Shown here: positions 24,895 through 33,786 of the stretch, piece by piece
How the letters are laid out: each line of letters opens with the position of its first letter
Numbering within the stretch: position 1 is the stretch's first letter
Notes under the pieces: generated by a model
The model's input: only the letters and a program-made list of their open reading frames with translations
What the model was told of the DNA's origin: nothing
Database searches by the model: none
Program-made: the position numbers and the translations under genes
Assembly (NCBI RefSeq): GCF_035510375.1
Contig: NZ_DATKHG010000055.1
Strand: one strand, 5' to 3'
DNA: 64,000 bases
Source of the DNA: Paenibacillus_I sp035510375
GTDB lineage: Bacteria > Bacillota > Bacilli > Paenibacillales > Paenibacillaceae

Positions 24895-24938
24895 GACCCG
24901 TTCTGGTCCCATGGCGATGGGATGAAGGACGGGTTTTA
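24895..24938 (+). terminator. Terminator behind the ABC pseudogene
   Basis: ACCCGTTC and TCCCAT pair with ATGGGA and GGACGGGT as a two-part stem, followed by TTTTA. Confidence 0.7.
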
Positions 24939-25099
24939 CTTTTCGCCTTCCTCACAGGCCGTTTATTTCCGATTAATCCGGGCGGTGCTGAAAAATAGTC
25001 AATAAACCAAGTTGCCAGAACATAAAATGGAGTATAAACTGTTTGTAAGCACAAATTGTCAGAACATTTCGTCAACAACGCAATGGGGGAGGAATTGCC

Positions 25100-25696
25100 G
25101 TGAACAAGAGCTACGAAGTAGAATATTGCAACCTTGAAATCCGTTTTGATCGCCGGCAAATCCATAATCTGATCCGCGATTTGATCCAGGCGGGCTACTC
25201 CCTTTATTGGAGCGAGACCGAGGCGCAGTTTCTCATCTCGATCCGCACGGGCCGCAAGCTTGTCAAGCTGCGGTTCCAGCGCATCCGGAGCCGCTACAAA
25301 ATCGTCGGGGACTACGTCATTAAAGACGAAAAGCTGTCTGTGCTGCTCGAAAGGCTGATCAACGATTCACGCGGCCATGCGGTGGTAAAAAGGATCAAGG
25401 ACAGGCAAATCGTGATCGAGAGCATTATGTTCGGTGAAATCATCCGTCTGGTGGAGGTGTCGGGAATGGAACATCGGATTATTTACCAGAAAAAAACAAG
25501 CATCTCGACCGAGGAGATGATGCAAGCCTTCCAATCGAAAAGGGCCGAGGAGCGGGTTCCGGTCCTGCGGCTTGAGATCGATTACGAATTGGCTTCGCTG
25601 TCGGAAGCGCTGCGCGAAGGACGGGGCGAGGATGCGGCCGCGGCCAAGGAACGGCTGGCGGCGCTGCGCACGGAGATGCTGCAGCTTGAATTGTGA
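25100..25696 (+). CDS. Conserved-looking protein of unknown function (198 aa)
   Basis: GTG start with GGGGGAGG 8 bases upstream. The protein is soluble and highly charged: YCNLEIRFDRRQIHNLIRDL, AGYSLYWSETEAQFLISI, IKDRQIVIESIMFGEII and a C-terminal acidic/Ala helix (LREGRGEDAAAAKERLAALR) that looks like a short coiled coil. I cannot assign a domain. It has its own terminator and no functional neighbour, the flanking genes being broken. Related proteins in Paenibacillus are, from memory, only hypothetical. Confidence 0.75.
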   Translation: MNKSYEVEYCNLEIRFDRRQIHNLIRDLIQAGYSLYWSETEAQFLISIRTGRKLVKLRFQRIRSRYKIVGDYVIKDEKLSVLLERLINDSRGHAVVKRIKDRQIVIESIMFGEIIRLVEVSGMEHRIIYQKKTSISTEEMMQAFQSKRAEERVPVLRLEIDYELASLSEALREGRGEDAAAAKERLAALRTEMLQLEL

Positions 25697-25744
25697 GGGT
25701 GATGAAGAGGCGATGACGGTACGCGGGCTATATAAAAAGCTTTA

Positions 25745-25782
25745 TTAGCTTCTCTCTGCGGCATGCGGAGAGAAGCTTTTTT
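25745..25782 (+). terminator. Intrinsic terminator
   Basis: AGCTTCTCTC pairs with GAGAGAAGCT around a GC-rich loop and is followed by six T. Confidence 0.92.
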
Positions 25783-25870
25783 GCCGGAAGGCGGTTGCAT
25801 CCTCGTCCGCCGTGCAATAGAATGGGTTTCAGTGAAACCTTGCAGACGAGGGACAAAGGGAGATGGACAT

Positions 25871-26138
25871 GAACGGAGGCGGACCGCAACAATTGTCGTC
25901 ATACTCGCGGTCGATTTGGGTACGACGAGCGCTAAAGTATTGGCGATTGAGACAGACACTTTATTGCGGCTAGTTCAGCTCGGCCATGCATGCGCTCATT
26001 GCCGTCGGCGCCGACGGCAAGCCGATCACGCTCTGCATCACGTGGGCGGATCTGCGCGCCGCCGCTTAGTTCGCGGCGCAACTGATGGAGGGGATCCGGC
26101 GCGGAAGCCGGCTGGATTTCGGAAACTTGCCGGCCTAA
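25871..26138 (+). pseudogene. gntK: Gluconokinase (FGGY family) remnant
   Basis: ILAVDLGTTSAKVLAIETD is the ATP-binding start of FGGY sugar kinases. After a deletion of about 40-50 codons the frame changes and reads MHALIAVGADGKPITLCITW and ADLRAAA, as in gluconokinases, then a stop, then FAAQLMEG; the rest of the gene is missing. The position immediately upstream of gnd fits the gntK-gnd order of Bacillus gluconate operons, so the kinase step of this operon has been lost here. Confidence 0.75.
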
Positions 26139-26216
26139 GGTTTTCTTTCGCGGGCAAAAAGAGTAAAATGGGGTTATTGTGAAAAATACGAGATGAAAAA
26201 GGATGGACGAACCAAA

Positions 26217-27625
<1,409 letters not shown>

Positions 27626-27629
<4 letters not shown>

Positions 27630-27919
27630 GCTTTGCTTCCCGTTTCGCGGACCGACTCGGTCAGCCATGAACGCAGCCGGTCGATCTCCTTTTCGCCCCC
27701 GGGCCTGCGATGGATCAGCACCATGGCGGCCTCCGCGAAGCAGCTGAACGTTTGCAACAGCTGTGGCCGCGGCAGATCCGAGACAATGGGATCGCCGTCG
27801 GCCACTTTCTTTTTCATGAACTCGAGCACCCATACCGCATCTTCTTTGCAGAACGGCCTGTCGGGATCGAGAATTTGGTTCAGCCTTTTATCGGGGGCAT
27901 GCTGGTACTGGACGGTCAT
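27626..27919 (-). CDS. Uncharacterised small protein (97 aa)
   Basis: The frame overlaps the last bases of the convergent gnd gene. The product (HAPDKRLNQILDPDRPFCKE, then WVLEFMKKKVADGDPIVSDL, and a helical C-terminus) is soluble and mixed in charge; no family is recognised. The ribosome binding site is mediocre (GGAG 14 bases away). Codon usage looks natural and no other frame explains the stretch, so it is probably a real gene. Confidence 0.6.
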
Positions 27920-28093
27920 GCTACACCATCACTCCGGTTTCTCGTATAGAATTTGGATATTATCATCCTTACGGCAGCGCGCGGCTTTTTATACGCGGCA
28001 AGGCAACCTTTTTTTCGTCGCAGCCGCGGCTCTCGCATTCTTCCCTAAATGTAAACGGCTGTGGTATCATTAGCGAAAACAAGGATATACACG

Positions 28094-28531
28094 GTGACGA
28101 ACCCAATGAACAATGACGAGAAGGCCGTAAGCGGCCTGACGCTGTTTGCCGGAGTAGCGGCCGGCGGCGCGGTCGGAGCGGCAGCCCGCTATGGACTGGG
28201 CTTGTGGCTTAACCCGGAACCGTTCTCCGGATTTCCCTGGGGAACGCTTGCGGCTAATGCGGCGGGATGTCTCCTGTTGGGAGCGCTGACCGGTTATGCT
28301 TCGGTGCGCGGCATGCACGCGTTCTGGAAAGAGACGATCGGGACAGGCGTGATCGGATCGTTCACCACGTTCTCGGCGTTCGGTGCGGAAACCTTCGGTC
28401 TGCTGCGGAACGGCTATGTGGGACTCGCTCTTCTGTATGCGGTTTTATCGATCGCTTTGGGCTATTCGGCGGCGCGCGCCGGCCTGACGATTGGCGGGAG
28501 CGTCCGAAAAAGGGGCGGGAACTTTGGGTGA
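28094..28531 (+). CDS. crcB: CrcB/Fluc fluoride channel subunit 1
   Basis: GTG at 28094 follows AAGGA with 8 bases spacing; ATG 28106 is an alternative. The 145-residue membrane protein has four hydrophobic segments and the Fluc signatures GGAVGAAARYGLGLWL, FPWGTLAANAAGCLLLGAL (conserved Asn) and GVIGSFTTFSAFGAET (the TTFS motif). Fluc channels export fluoride as dual-topology dimers. The second crcB gene overlaps the end of this one, so the pair probably makes a heterodimer. No fluoride riboswitch pattern was found in the upstream 160 bases. Confidence 0.92.
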   Translation: MTNPMNNDEKAVSGLTLFAGVAAGGAVGAAARYGLGLWLNPEPFSGFPWGTLAANAAGCLLLGALTGYASVRGMHAFWKETIGTGVIGSFTTFSAFGAETFGLLRNGYVGLALLYAVLSIALGYSAARAGLTIGGSVRKRGGNFG

Positions 28532-28901
28532 GCTGGGGCTGGTGCTGCTCGTCGCGGCCGGCGGCGCGGCAGGTTCCGTGCTGCGGTATGCGATCGGGCG
28601 GATTATCGTCTCCCGGGGAAAGGCGCCCTATTGCGGCACGCTGACGGTAAACTTGTCGGGCGCTGCGCTGCTCGGTCTGTTGTACGGGTTGGCATGGCAC
28701 GAGAAGTATACGGAGGGACTGCTGCTGCTCGGCACCGGCTTGCTGGGCGGGTATACGACGTTCTCGACGCTGATGGTGCAGCTTGCCTCGATGCGCGAGG
28801 CGCGGTCGAACCGCTTGTCGGCAGCTTATTTTATGTATACGTTCGGAGGCGGCTTGCTGCTGACGGCCTGCGGCTTCTTGGCGGGCCGATGGTTGAACTA
28901 A
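28524..28901 (+). CDS. crcB: CrcB/Fluc fluoride channel subunit 2
   Basis: TTG at 28524 behind AGGGGCGGGA overlaps the previous stop by 8 bases. The 125-residue protein has the same four-helix plan: VAAGGAAGSVLRYAIGR, GTLTVNLSGAALLGLLYGL and GLLGGYTTFSTLMVQL. Paired, antiparallel CrcB genes are usual in Firmicutes, each subunit inserting in one fixed orientation. Compared with subunit 1, the charge pattern of the loops is consistent with the opposite orientation, but that is not proven here. Confidence 0.92.
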   Translation: MGELGLVLLVAAGGAAGSVLRYAIGRIIVSRGKAPYCGTLTVNLSGAALLGLLYGLAWHEKYTEGLLLLGTGLLGGYTTFSTLMVQLASMREARSNRLSAAYFMYTFGGGLLLTACGFLAGRWLN

Positions 28902-28936
28902 TTCGGCTACATACAACAAAGGAGAATGGAACTGGC

Positions 28937-30232
28937 ATGGACGTTATGGTTAACCCGACGCCCGAGTTGAAAGGCGACATTCAAGCTTTATCCTCCAAAA
29001 ACTACACGACGAGATATTTGCTCGTCGCGGCGCTTGCCGAAGGGACGAGCACCGTTTATTACCCGGCACGCAGCGAGGACAGCGATGCGATGCGGCGCTG
29101 CATCCGGGACCTTGGCGCAACCGTCGAGGAAGACGGCGAGAAAATCGTCATAACCGGCTTCGGCCGCAGCCCGAAGGACGTGAAGGAGCTGAACGTCGGC
29201 AATGCCGGAGCGGTTCTCCGCTTTCTGATGTCGGTGGCGGCGCTCTGCCCCGAGGTGACGTTCGTCAACGTGTATCCGGACTCGCTCGGCAAGCGTCCGC
29301 ATGACGACCTGATCGACGCGCTGCGGCAGATCGGCGTCGAGGTCGATCATAACGGCGGCAAGCTGCCGATCACGATCCGCGGCGGCCAACCGAGGGGCGG
29401 TAAAATCCGGGTGTCCGGCAATGTGAGCTCGCAGTTTCTGAGCTCCCTGCTTTTTCTTACCCCGCTGCTGCCGGAGGACAGTGAAATCGAAGTGCTTCAT
29501 GATCTGAAGTCGAAGGTCGTCGTCGGGCAGACGCTCGAAGTGCTGGAGCAGGCCGGCATCGTCATTCATGCGAGCGATGATCTCATGCATTATCGCATCC
29601 CGGGCAATCAGTCCTACCGGGCGAAAACCTATGTCGTGCAAGGCGATTACCCCGGCTCGGCGGCGGTGCTGGCCGCCGCGGCGGTCACGCATTCGGACGT
29701 CACGATTCGGCGCCTTGAAGAGAAGAGCAAGCAGGGCGAACGCGCGGTCGTCGACGTTCTGCGCATGATGGAGGTGCCGCTGACGCACGCTGACGGTATC
29801 GTCAATGTAAAAGGGAACGGCAAGCTTAAGGCTGGAGACTTCGACGGCGACGCGTTTACCGACGGCGTGCTGGCGATGGTTGCGGCGGCGGTGTTCGCCG
29901 AGGGCACCTCCCGTTTCTACAATGTCGAGAATTTGCGCTACAAGGAGTGCGACCGCATCACCGATTATTTGGCGGAGCTCCGCAAGGCGGGTGCCCATGT
30001 GGAGGAGCGGCAGAGCGAGATTATCGTTCATGGGCGGCCCGAAGGCGTCGAGGGCGGCGTGGAGATCGACGCCCATTACGATCACCGCGTCATTATGGCG
30101 CTGACGGTCGTCGGCTTGCGGGCGAAGGCGCCGATCCGGATACGCGATGCGCATCATGTCGCCAAATCGTATCCGATTTATTTCGACCACCTGAAGGCGC
30201 TGGGCGCGAAAGTAGAGTGGATCGAAGATTAA
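28937..30232 (+). CDS. aroA: EPSP synthase-like enolpyruvyl transferase, divergent
   Basis: ATG at 28937 is supported by AAAGGAG upstream; the product has 431 residues, the normal size. EPSP synthase joins phosphoenolpyruvate to shikimate 3-phosphate on the way to aromatic amino acids. Landmarks: LKGDIQALSSKNYTTRYLL, replacing the usual GDKSISHR but keeping the PEP-contacting Lys21 and Arg26; NVGNAGAVLRFL (86-97); VSGNVSSQFLSSLLF; GDYPGSAAVLAAAA; and FTDGVLAM with the catalytic Asp; RYKECDRI. Substitutions at the glyphosate-contact loop (Ala92 and Phe96 where class I enzymes have Thr and Pro) mark a divergent class. It stands alone behind the crcB pair and not in a shikimate operon, so it may be a second copy. 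Confidence 0.88.
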   Translation: MDVMVNPTPELKGDIQALSSKNYTTRYLLVAALAEGTSTVYYPARSEDSDAMRRCIRDLGATVEEDGEKIVITGFGRSPKDVKELNVGNAGAVLRFLMSVAALCPEVTFVNVYPDSLGKRPHDDLIDALRQIGVEVDHNGGKLPITIRGGQPRGGKIRVSGNVSSQFLSSLLFLTPLLPEDSEIEVLHDLKSKVVVGQTLEVLEQAGIVIHASDDLMHYRIPGNQSYRAKTYVVQGDYPGSAAVLAAAAVTHSDVTIRRLEEKSKQGERAVVDVLRMMEVPLTHADGIVNVKGNGKLKAGDFDGDAFTDGVLAMVAAAVFAEGTSRFYNVENLRYKECDRITDYLAELRKAGAHVEERQSEIIVHGRPEGVEGGVEIDAHYDHRVIMALTVVGLRAKAPIRIRDAHHVAKSYPIYFDHLKALGAKVEWIED

Positions 30233-30283
30233 GGGCGAGAATCAAGCGGTTGTATGATCCATTCATTAAAGGAGGCGTTTGCT

Positions 30284-30709
30284 ATGGCGTATCAAAATCC
30301 GTCCCGTGAGGAAATCAAGGAGATTTTGCAGTCGTCCGATACGATCGCGGTCGTCGGGCTGTCCGATAACCCCGAGCGGACCTCCTACATGGTGTCGCAG
30401 GCGATGCAGGCGAAGGGCTACCGGATTGTCCCGGTCAATCCGAATGCCGAGACGATTCTTGGCGAGAAAAGCTACGCTTCACTGCGTGACATTCCGTTTC
30501 CGGTCGACATCGTTAACGTTTTCCGACGCAGCGAGCATTGCGCCCCCGTAGCGGAGGAAGCGGCGGCAATCAGGGCGAAGACGCTGTGGCTGCAGCTGGG
30601 CATTGTGAACGAGCACGCCGCGGAAATCGCTTCGGGCGGAGGACTGAACGTCATTATGGATCGGTGCATCAAGGTTGAGGACTCGATTTTGCTGCCGCAA
30701 GGGAAATAA
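30284..30709 (+). CDS. CoA-binding (YccU/YneT-type) protein
   Basis: The 141-residue single-domain protein opens with a helix and the Rossmann strand TIAVVGLSDNPERTSYMVSQ, followed by GYRIVPVNPNAETILGEK and PVDIVNVFRRSEHCAPV, the CoA-binding domain pattern of YccU/YneT proteins. TLWLQLGIVNEHAAEIA and NVIMDRCIKVE complete it. The physiological role is not known. GGAGG precedes the ATG by 9 bases. Confidence 0.88.
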   Translation: MAYQNPSREEIKEILQSSDTIAVVGLSDNPERTSYMVSQAMQAKGYRIVPVNPNAETILGEKSYASLRDIPFPVDIVNVFRRSEHCAPVAEEAAAIRAKTLWLQLGIVNEHAAEIASGGGLNVIMDRCIKVEDSILLPQGK

Positions 30710-30821
30710 TCCTGATCGTAAACCGGATAAAATGCACGGCGAACTCCCACAATAAGAGAGGCTTCAATCTCCTGACGGGATGTTGGAGACTATTCCCCTC
30801 TGTTTAAGGAGGATACGCCGA

Positions 30822-31601
30822 ATGTATCAACCAGGCATGTATCAGAACAACCAGTCGTTCGGGCAAACGAATACGGGCCGCTTCCAGCAATCCGGCTTCG
30901 GGCCGACGCCGGTTCAGCGCTCGGCGGCTACAGGCTTTCAAGCGGGTACCCAAGGCTTCGGCACGACGAGCGGCTTTACGGGCGGCTTTCAAAGCCAGCA
31001 AGGCCAGGAGGTTCATCCGGTGTACCGCGCGCAGAACCAGCGGGCGCAGGAAGGCCCTGTGATTCAACAGCTTGGTTACCAAGCTGGAGTTCAACAAGGT
31101 TATGCTCCGGCTTCCGGCAGCTTCGGGGGCGGCTCGATGATGGGCGGTTCTTCGATGATGGGCGGCTCGTCCGGGGGTGGTTTCCAAGCTCAACAACGCC
31201 AACAAGGCCAAGAGGTACACCCGGTATATCGCACGCAGAACCAACGTGCCCAGGAGGGCCCTGTGATTCAACAGCTGGGCTACCAGGCCGGCGTGCAAGG
31301 CGGCTACAACCAAGGTATTGCGAACCAAGGTTTTGCCAACCAAGCCTCCGGCATCTCGTTTACTGCGCCCGCCGCACAGTTCGGCGCATCCGGCGCATCG
31401 TACTCGTCCCCGTCCTTCGGACAAAACCAATTTCAACAATCGTCTTTCCAAGGCGGTGCCGTTACGCCGGAAAATCCGGTCTACCGTTTGACGAACCAGG
31501 CGCAGCAGGAAGGCCCTGTCCTTTCGAGGGTCGGCTACACGACCGACGGTGTGGGCATCGGTTCCCAGTTCGGCGGAACGAGCGGCTACCAACGTTTCTA
31601 A
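30822..31601 (+). CDS. Gly/Gln/Ser-rich repeat protein (259 aa)
   Basis: ATG 30822 follows AAGGAGG by 9 bases. The protein has no signal peptide or membrane segment and is of low complexity. Three copies of one motif stand out: QGQEVHPVYRAQNQRAQEGP with VIQQLGYQAG (about residues 60-90), an almost identical second copy (about 125-155), and a diverged third, ENPVYRLTNQAQQEGPVLSR (about 220-240). Between them lie Gly/Phe/Gln/Ser linkers including a GGSMMGGSSMMGGSS stretch. Composition resembles spore-coat or prion-like proteins; I do not recognise the family and infer only a structural or surface role. A terminator follows directly. Confidence 0.8.
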   Translation: MYQPGMYQNNQSFGQTNTGRFQQSGFGPTPVQRSAATGFQAGTQGFGTTSGFTGGFQSQQGQEVHPVYRAQNQRAQEGPVIQQLGYQAGVQQGYAPASGSFGGGSMMGGSSMMGGSSGGGFQAQQRQQGQEVHPVYRTQNQRAQEGPVIQQLGYQAGVQGGYNQGIANQGFANQASGISFTAPAAQFGASGASYSSPSFGQNQFQQSSFQGGAVTPENPVYRLTNQAQQEGPVLSRVGYTTDGVGIGSQFGGTSGYQRF

Positions 31602-31620
31602 TTCGCGCGCTGCAAACGCC

Positions 31621-31650
31621 AAGGCGGACCTTCCCCGGTCCGTCTTTTTT
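31621..31650 (+). terminator. Intrinsic terminator
   Basis: GGCGGACC pairs with GGTCCGTC around TTCCCC, followed by six T. Confidence 0.85.
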
Positions 31651-31710
31651 CTGTATTGTGTTCTAGGGTGTTGCTGCGGAGGTTGTTCGGGGGAAGAGCG
31701 ACTTGTTTGT

Positions 31711-31754
31711 GCCCGTTTCCACCTTAGTGGGGCTAAGTGGATCAGGAAACGGGC
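31711..31754. repeat. Long imperfect hairpin upstream of the PTS genes
   Basis: GCCCGTTTCC (31711-31720) is perfectly complementary to GGAAACGGGC (31745-31754), and inside it CTTAG pairs with CTAAG. The whole 44-base element folds as one long stem and stands directly before a direct repeat. Confidence 0.7.
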
Positions 31755-31758
31755 GCGA

Positions 31759-31825
31759 AACGGAGCGAAGACGCCGAACAACCGGAGCCCTAACGGAGCG
31801 AAGACGCCGAACAACCGGAGCTTAA
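31759..31825 (+). repeat. Two tandem copies of a ~34-base repeat
   Basis: ACGGAGCGAAGACGCCGAAC plus AACCGGAGC occurs at about 31760-31788 and again at about 31794-31822, separated by a few bases; a partial third end (AACCGGAGC) follows. No coding frame accounts for it. Confidence 0.75.
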
Positions 31826-31834
31826 CCGGAGCCT

Positions 31835-31863
31835 TTGACAAAAATACAGCCAGCGCTTACCAT
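31835..31863 (+). promoter_or_regulatory. Probable sigma-A promoter of the PTS operon
   Basis: TTGACA at 31835-31840 and TACCAT at 31858-31863 with 17 bases spacing, 36 bases upstream of the start codon. The short leader leaves no room for a PTS antiterminator hairpin. Confidence 0.6.
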
Positions 31864-31899
31864 CGTAATAGACTATGCTCGTAGAGAAAGGAGACTCGT

Positions 31900-33786
31900 G
31901 TGAAGCTTATCGGGAATTTGCAGCAATTCGGGCGCGCTCTGATGCTGCCGATGATCATCCTTCCTGCGGCCGCGGTGTTTCTTTCTCTTGCCACGCTGCC
32001 GTGGGGCGCGTGGGGGATGGCGCCGATGGCGGGCCATTTGCAGAAGGCGGGCGACATTCTGTTTTATGTGCTGCCCTTCCTGTTCGCGGTAGGCGTAGCG
32101 CTCGGCATCACCGGCAACGCCGGCGCCGCCGGGATGGCCGCATTGGCCGGTATGTTCATCTATACCGCCATCACCGGCTCGTTCAGCGCGCTCGAAATCC
32201 AGCCGACGGTGCTGATCGGCGTCTTGATCGGCATAACGGCCGGATACAGCTATGAGCAGTTTAAGGAATTCAAGCTGCCCGAATACATACAATTTTTCGG
32301 CGGGCCGCGGTTCGTGCCGCTGTTCGTCAGCTTTCTGACGGTCGCTTTCTCGATCATCATGGTCGAAATTGCGCCTTCCATCCAGGACGGCATGGCCAAG
32401 CTCGGCGATGCCGTGTCGATGGCGGGCGGCTTCGGCGTGTTCCTGTACGGGTTCATTTATCGAATCCTGGTCGTGTTCGGGCTGCATCATCTCGTCAGCC
32501 ATGCGTTCTGGTTCCAGGTCGGCGCTTATGAGACGGCGGGGGGAACGATCGTGTACGGCGATCTTCCCCGGTTTTTTGCCGGCGATCCGACGGCGGGAGC
32601 GTTTATGGGCGGCATGTATCCGACGACGATGTTCGCCCTGCCGGCCATCGCGCTCGCCATCATTCAGGAGGCGAGGGAGGATTTGAAGCCCAAAATCCGC
32701 AAAACCTTTTTGTCGGCGGCGATGGCCTCGTTCCTGACGGGCGTAACGGAGCCGGTCGAATTCGCGTTCATGTTCGTGGCGCCTTATTTGTTCGTGATCC
32801 ATGCCGCGTTGTCCGGCATCGTCATGTGGGTGACGTATGCAATGGGCATCCGTCACGGCTTCTCCTTTTCGGGCGGCGCGTTCGATTTTCTCATTAATCT
32901 CCATCTGTCGACCAAAGGCTGGCTGCTCATCCCGATCGGCATCGTGACGGGCATCGTCTATTATGTGCTGTTCCGGTGGGCGATACGCCGGTTCCGGATT
33001 CCGACTCCGGGCCGTGAGGAAGGCTCGCAGCTTGACGATTGGGCCGGCGACATTCCGTACCGCGCCCCGCTTATTTTGCAGGCGATCGGCGGCAAGGACA
33101 ACATCATCCAGATGGAAGCCTGCATTACGAGGCTGCGCCTGAAGCTGGCGAACGACAAGCTGCTGGACATCAATGCGCTGCGCGGACTCGGCGCCGCCGG
33201 CGTCATCCGGCTCGGCGGGGGCAATGTGCAGGTCGTATTCGGCACGTTCTCCGAGCTGATCCGCGAAGAGATGGTGAAGGCGCTGAAACGCGACCTGACC
33301 CGCGTGCAGTTCAGCTCGCCCGTGCAAGGGCGGATGATTCCGCTGGATGAAGTGCCGGACCAGATTTTCGCGGCCCGGATCGTCGGACAGGGCGTCGCTT
33401 TTATGCCCGAACGGGGAGAGGTGGTGTCGCCGGTCAAAGGCGAAGTGATCCACCTGCATGCTTCCAGGCATGCGATAGGCATCCGTACGCCGGAAGGGCT
33501 TGAGGTGCTGCTTCATATCGGAATCGATACGTCGCTGCTGAAGGGTGAAGGGTTTACGGCTTATGTGCGGGAGGGAGACCAGGTCGCGCCGGGGCAGCTG
33601 CTCGTCCGTTTCGATATGATGTACGTCAAAAGCGCGAGCGCGTCGCTGGCCACGCCGATGGTCATCACGAATCCCGAAAAGGTCCGTTCATGGAGCTACG
33701 CGCCCTTCAAAGGCGTGAAAAAAGGGCAGGCGTCCGTCATGTCGGTCGTGCTGGAAGAGAGAAACGGTGGAGGAGAGAAACCATGA
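31900..33786 (+). CDS. PTS glucose/N-acetylglucosamine-family EIICBA
   Basis: GTG start 7 bases behind AAAGGAGA; 628 residues with three domains in order. EIIC (1-370) has the membrane helices and the sugar-binding loop FLTGVTEPVEFAFMFVAPYL. EIIB (about 395-470) has DNIIQMEACITRLRLKL with the phospho-acceptor Cys408. EIIA (about 470-620) has VLLHIGIDTSLLKGEGF with His539. All phosphorylation sites are intact. It imports and phosphorylates a hexose at the membrane, receiving phosphate from HPr; NagE-type (N-acetylglucosamine) or glucose specificity cannot be told apart by eye. It is followed, overlapping by 4 bases, by ptsI. Confidence 0.93.
   Translation: MKLIGNLQQFGRALMLPMIILPAAAVFLSLATLPWGAWGMAPMAGHLQKAGDILFYVLPFLFAVGVALGITGNAGAAGMAALAGMFIYTAITGSFSALEIQPTVLIGVLIGITAGYSYEQFKEFKLPEYIQFFGGPRFVPLFVSFLTVAFSIIMVEIAPSIQDGMAKLGDAVSMAGGFGVFLYGFIYRILVVFGLHHLVSHAFWFQVGAYETAGGTIVYGDLPRFFAGDPTAGAFMGGMYPTTMFALPAIALAIIQEAREDLKPKIRKTFLSAAMASFLTGVTEPVEFAFMFVAPYLFVIHAALSGIVMWVTYAMGIRHGFSFSGGAFDFLINLHLSTKGWLLIPIGIVTGIVYYVLFRWAIRRFRIPTPGREEGSQLDDWAGDIPYRAPLILQAIGGKDNIIQMEACITRLRLKLANDKLLDINALRGLGAAGVIRLGGGNVQVVFGTFSELIREEMVKALKRDLTRVQFSSPVQGRMIPLDEVPDQIFAARIVGQGVAFMPERGEVVSPVKGEVIHLHASRHAIGIRTPEGLEVLLHIGIDTSLLKGEGFTAYVREGDQVAPGQLLVRFDMMYVKSASASLATPMVITNPEKVRSWSYAPFKGVKKGQASVMSVVLEERNGGGEKP

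Noticed and set aside
27930..28093. Fluoride riboswitch ahead of the crcB pair
   Set aside because: The conserved GGNGAUGG start and pseudoknot partners of the crcB motif could not be found.
31840..31899. GlcT/LicT-type RNA antiterminator before the PTS EIICBA gene
   Set aside because: The leader is under 40 bases and contains no RAT-like stem or terminator.
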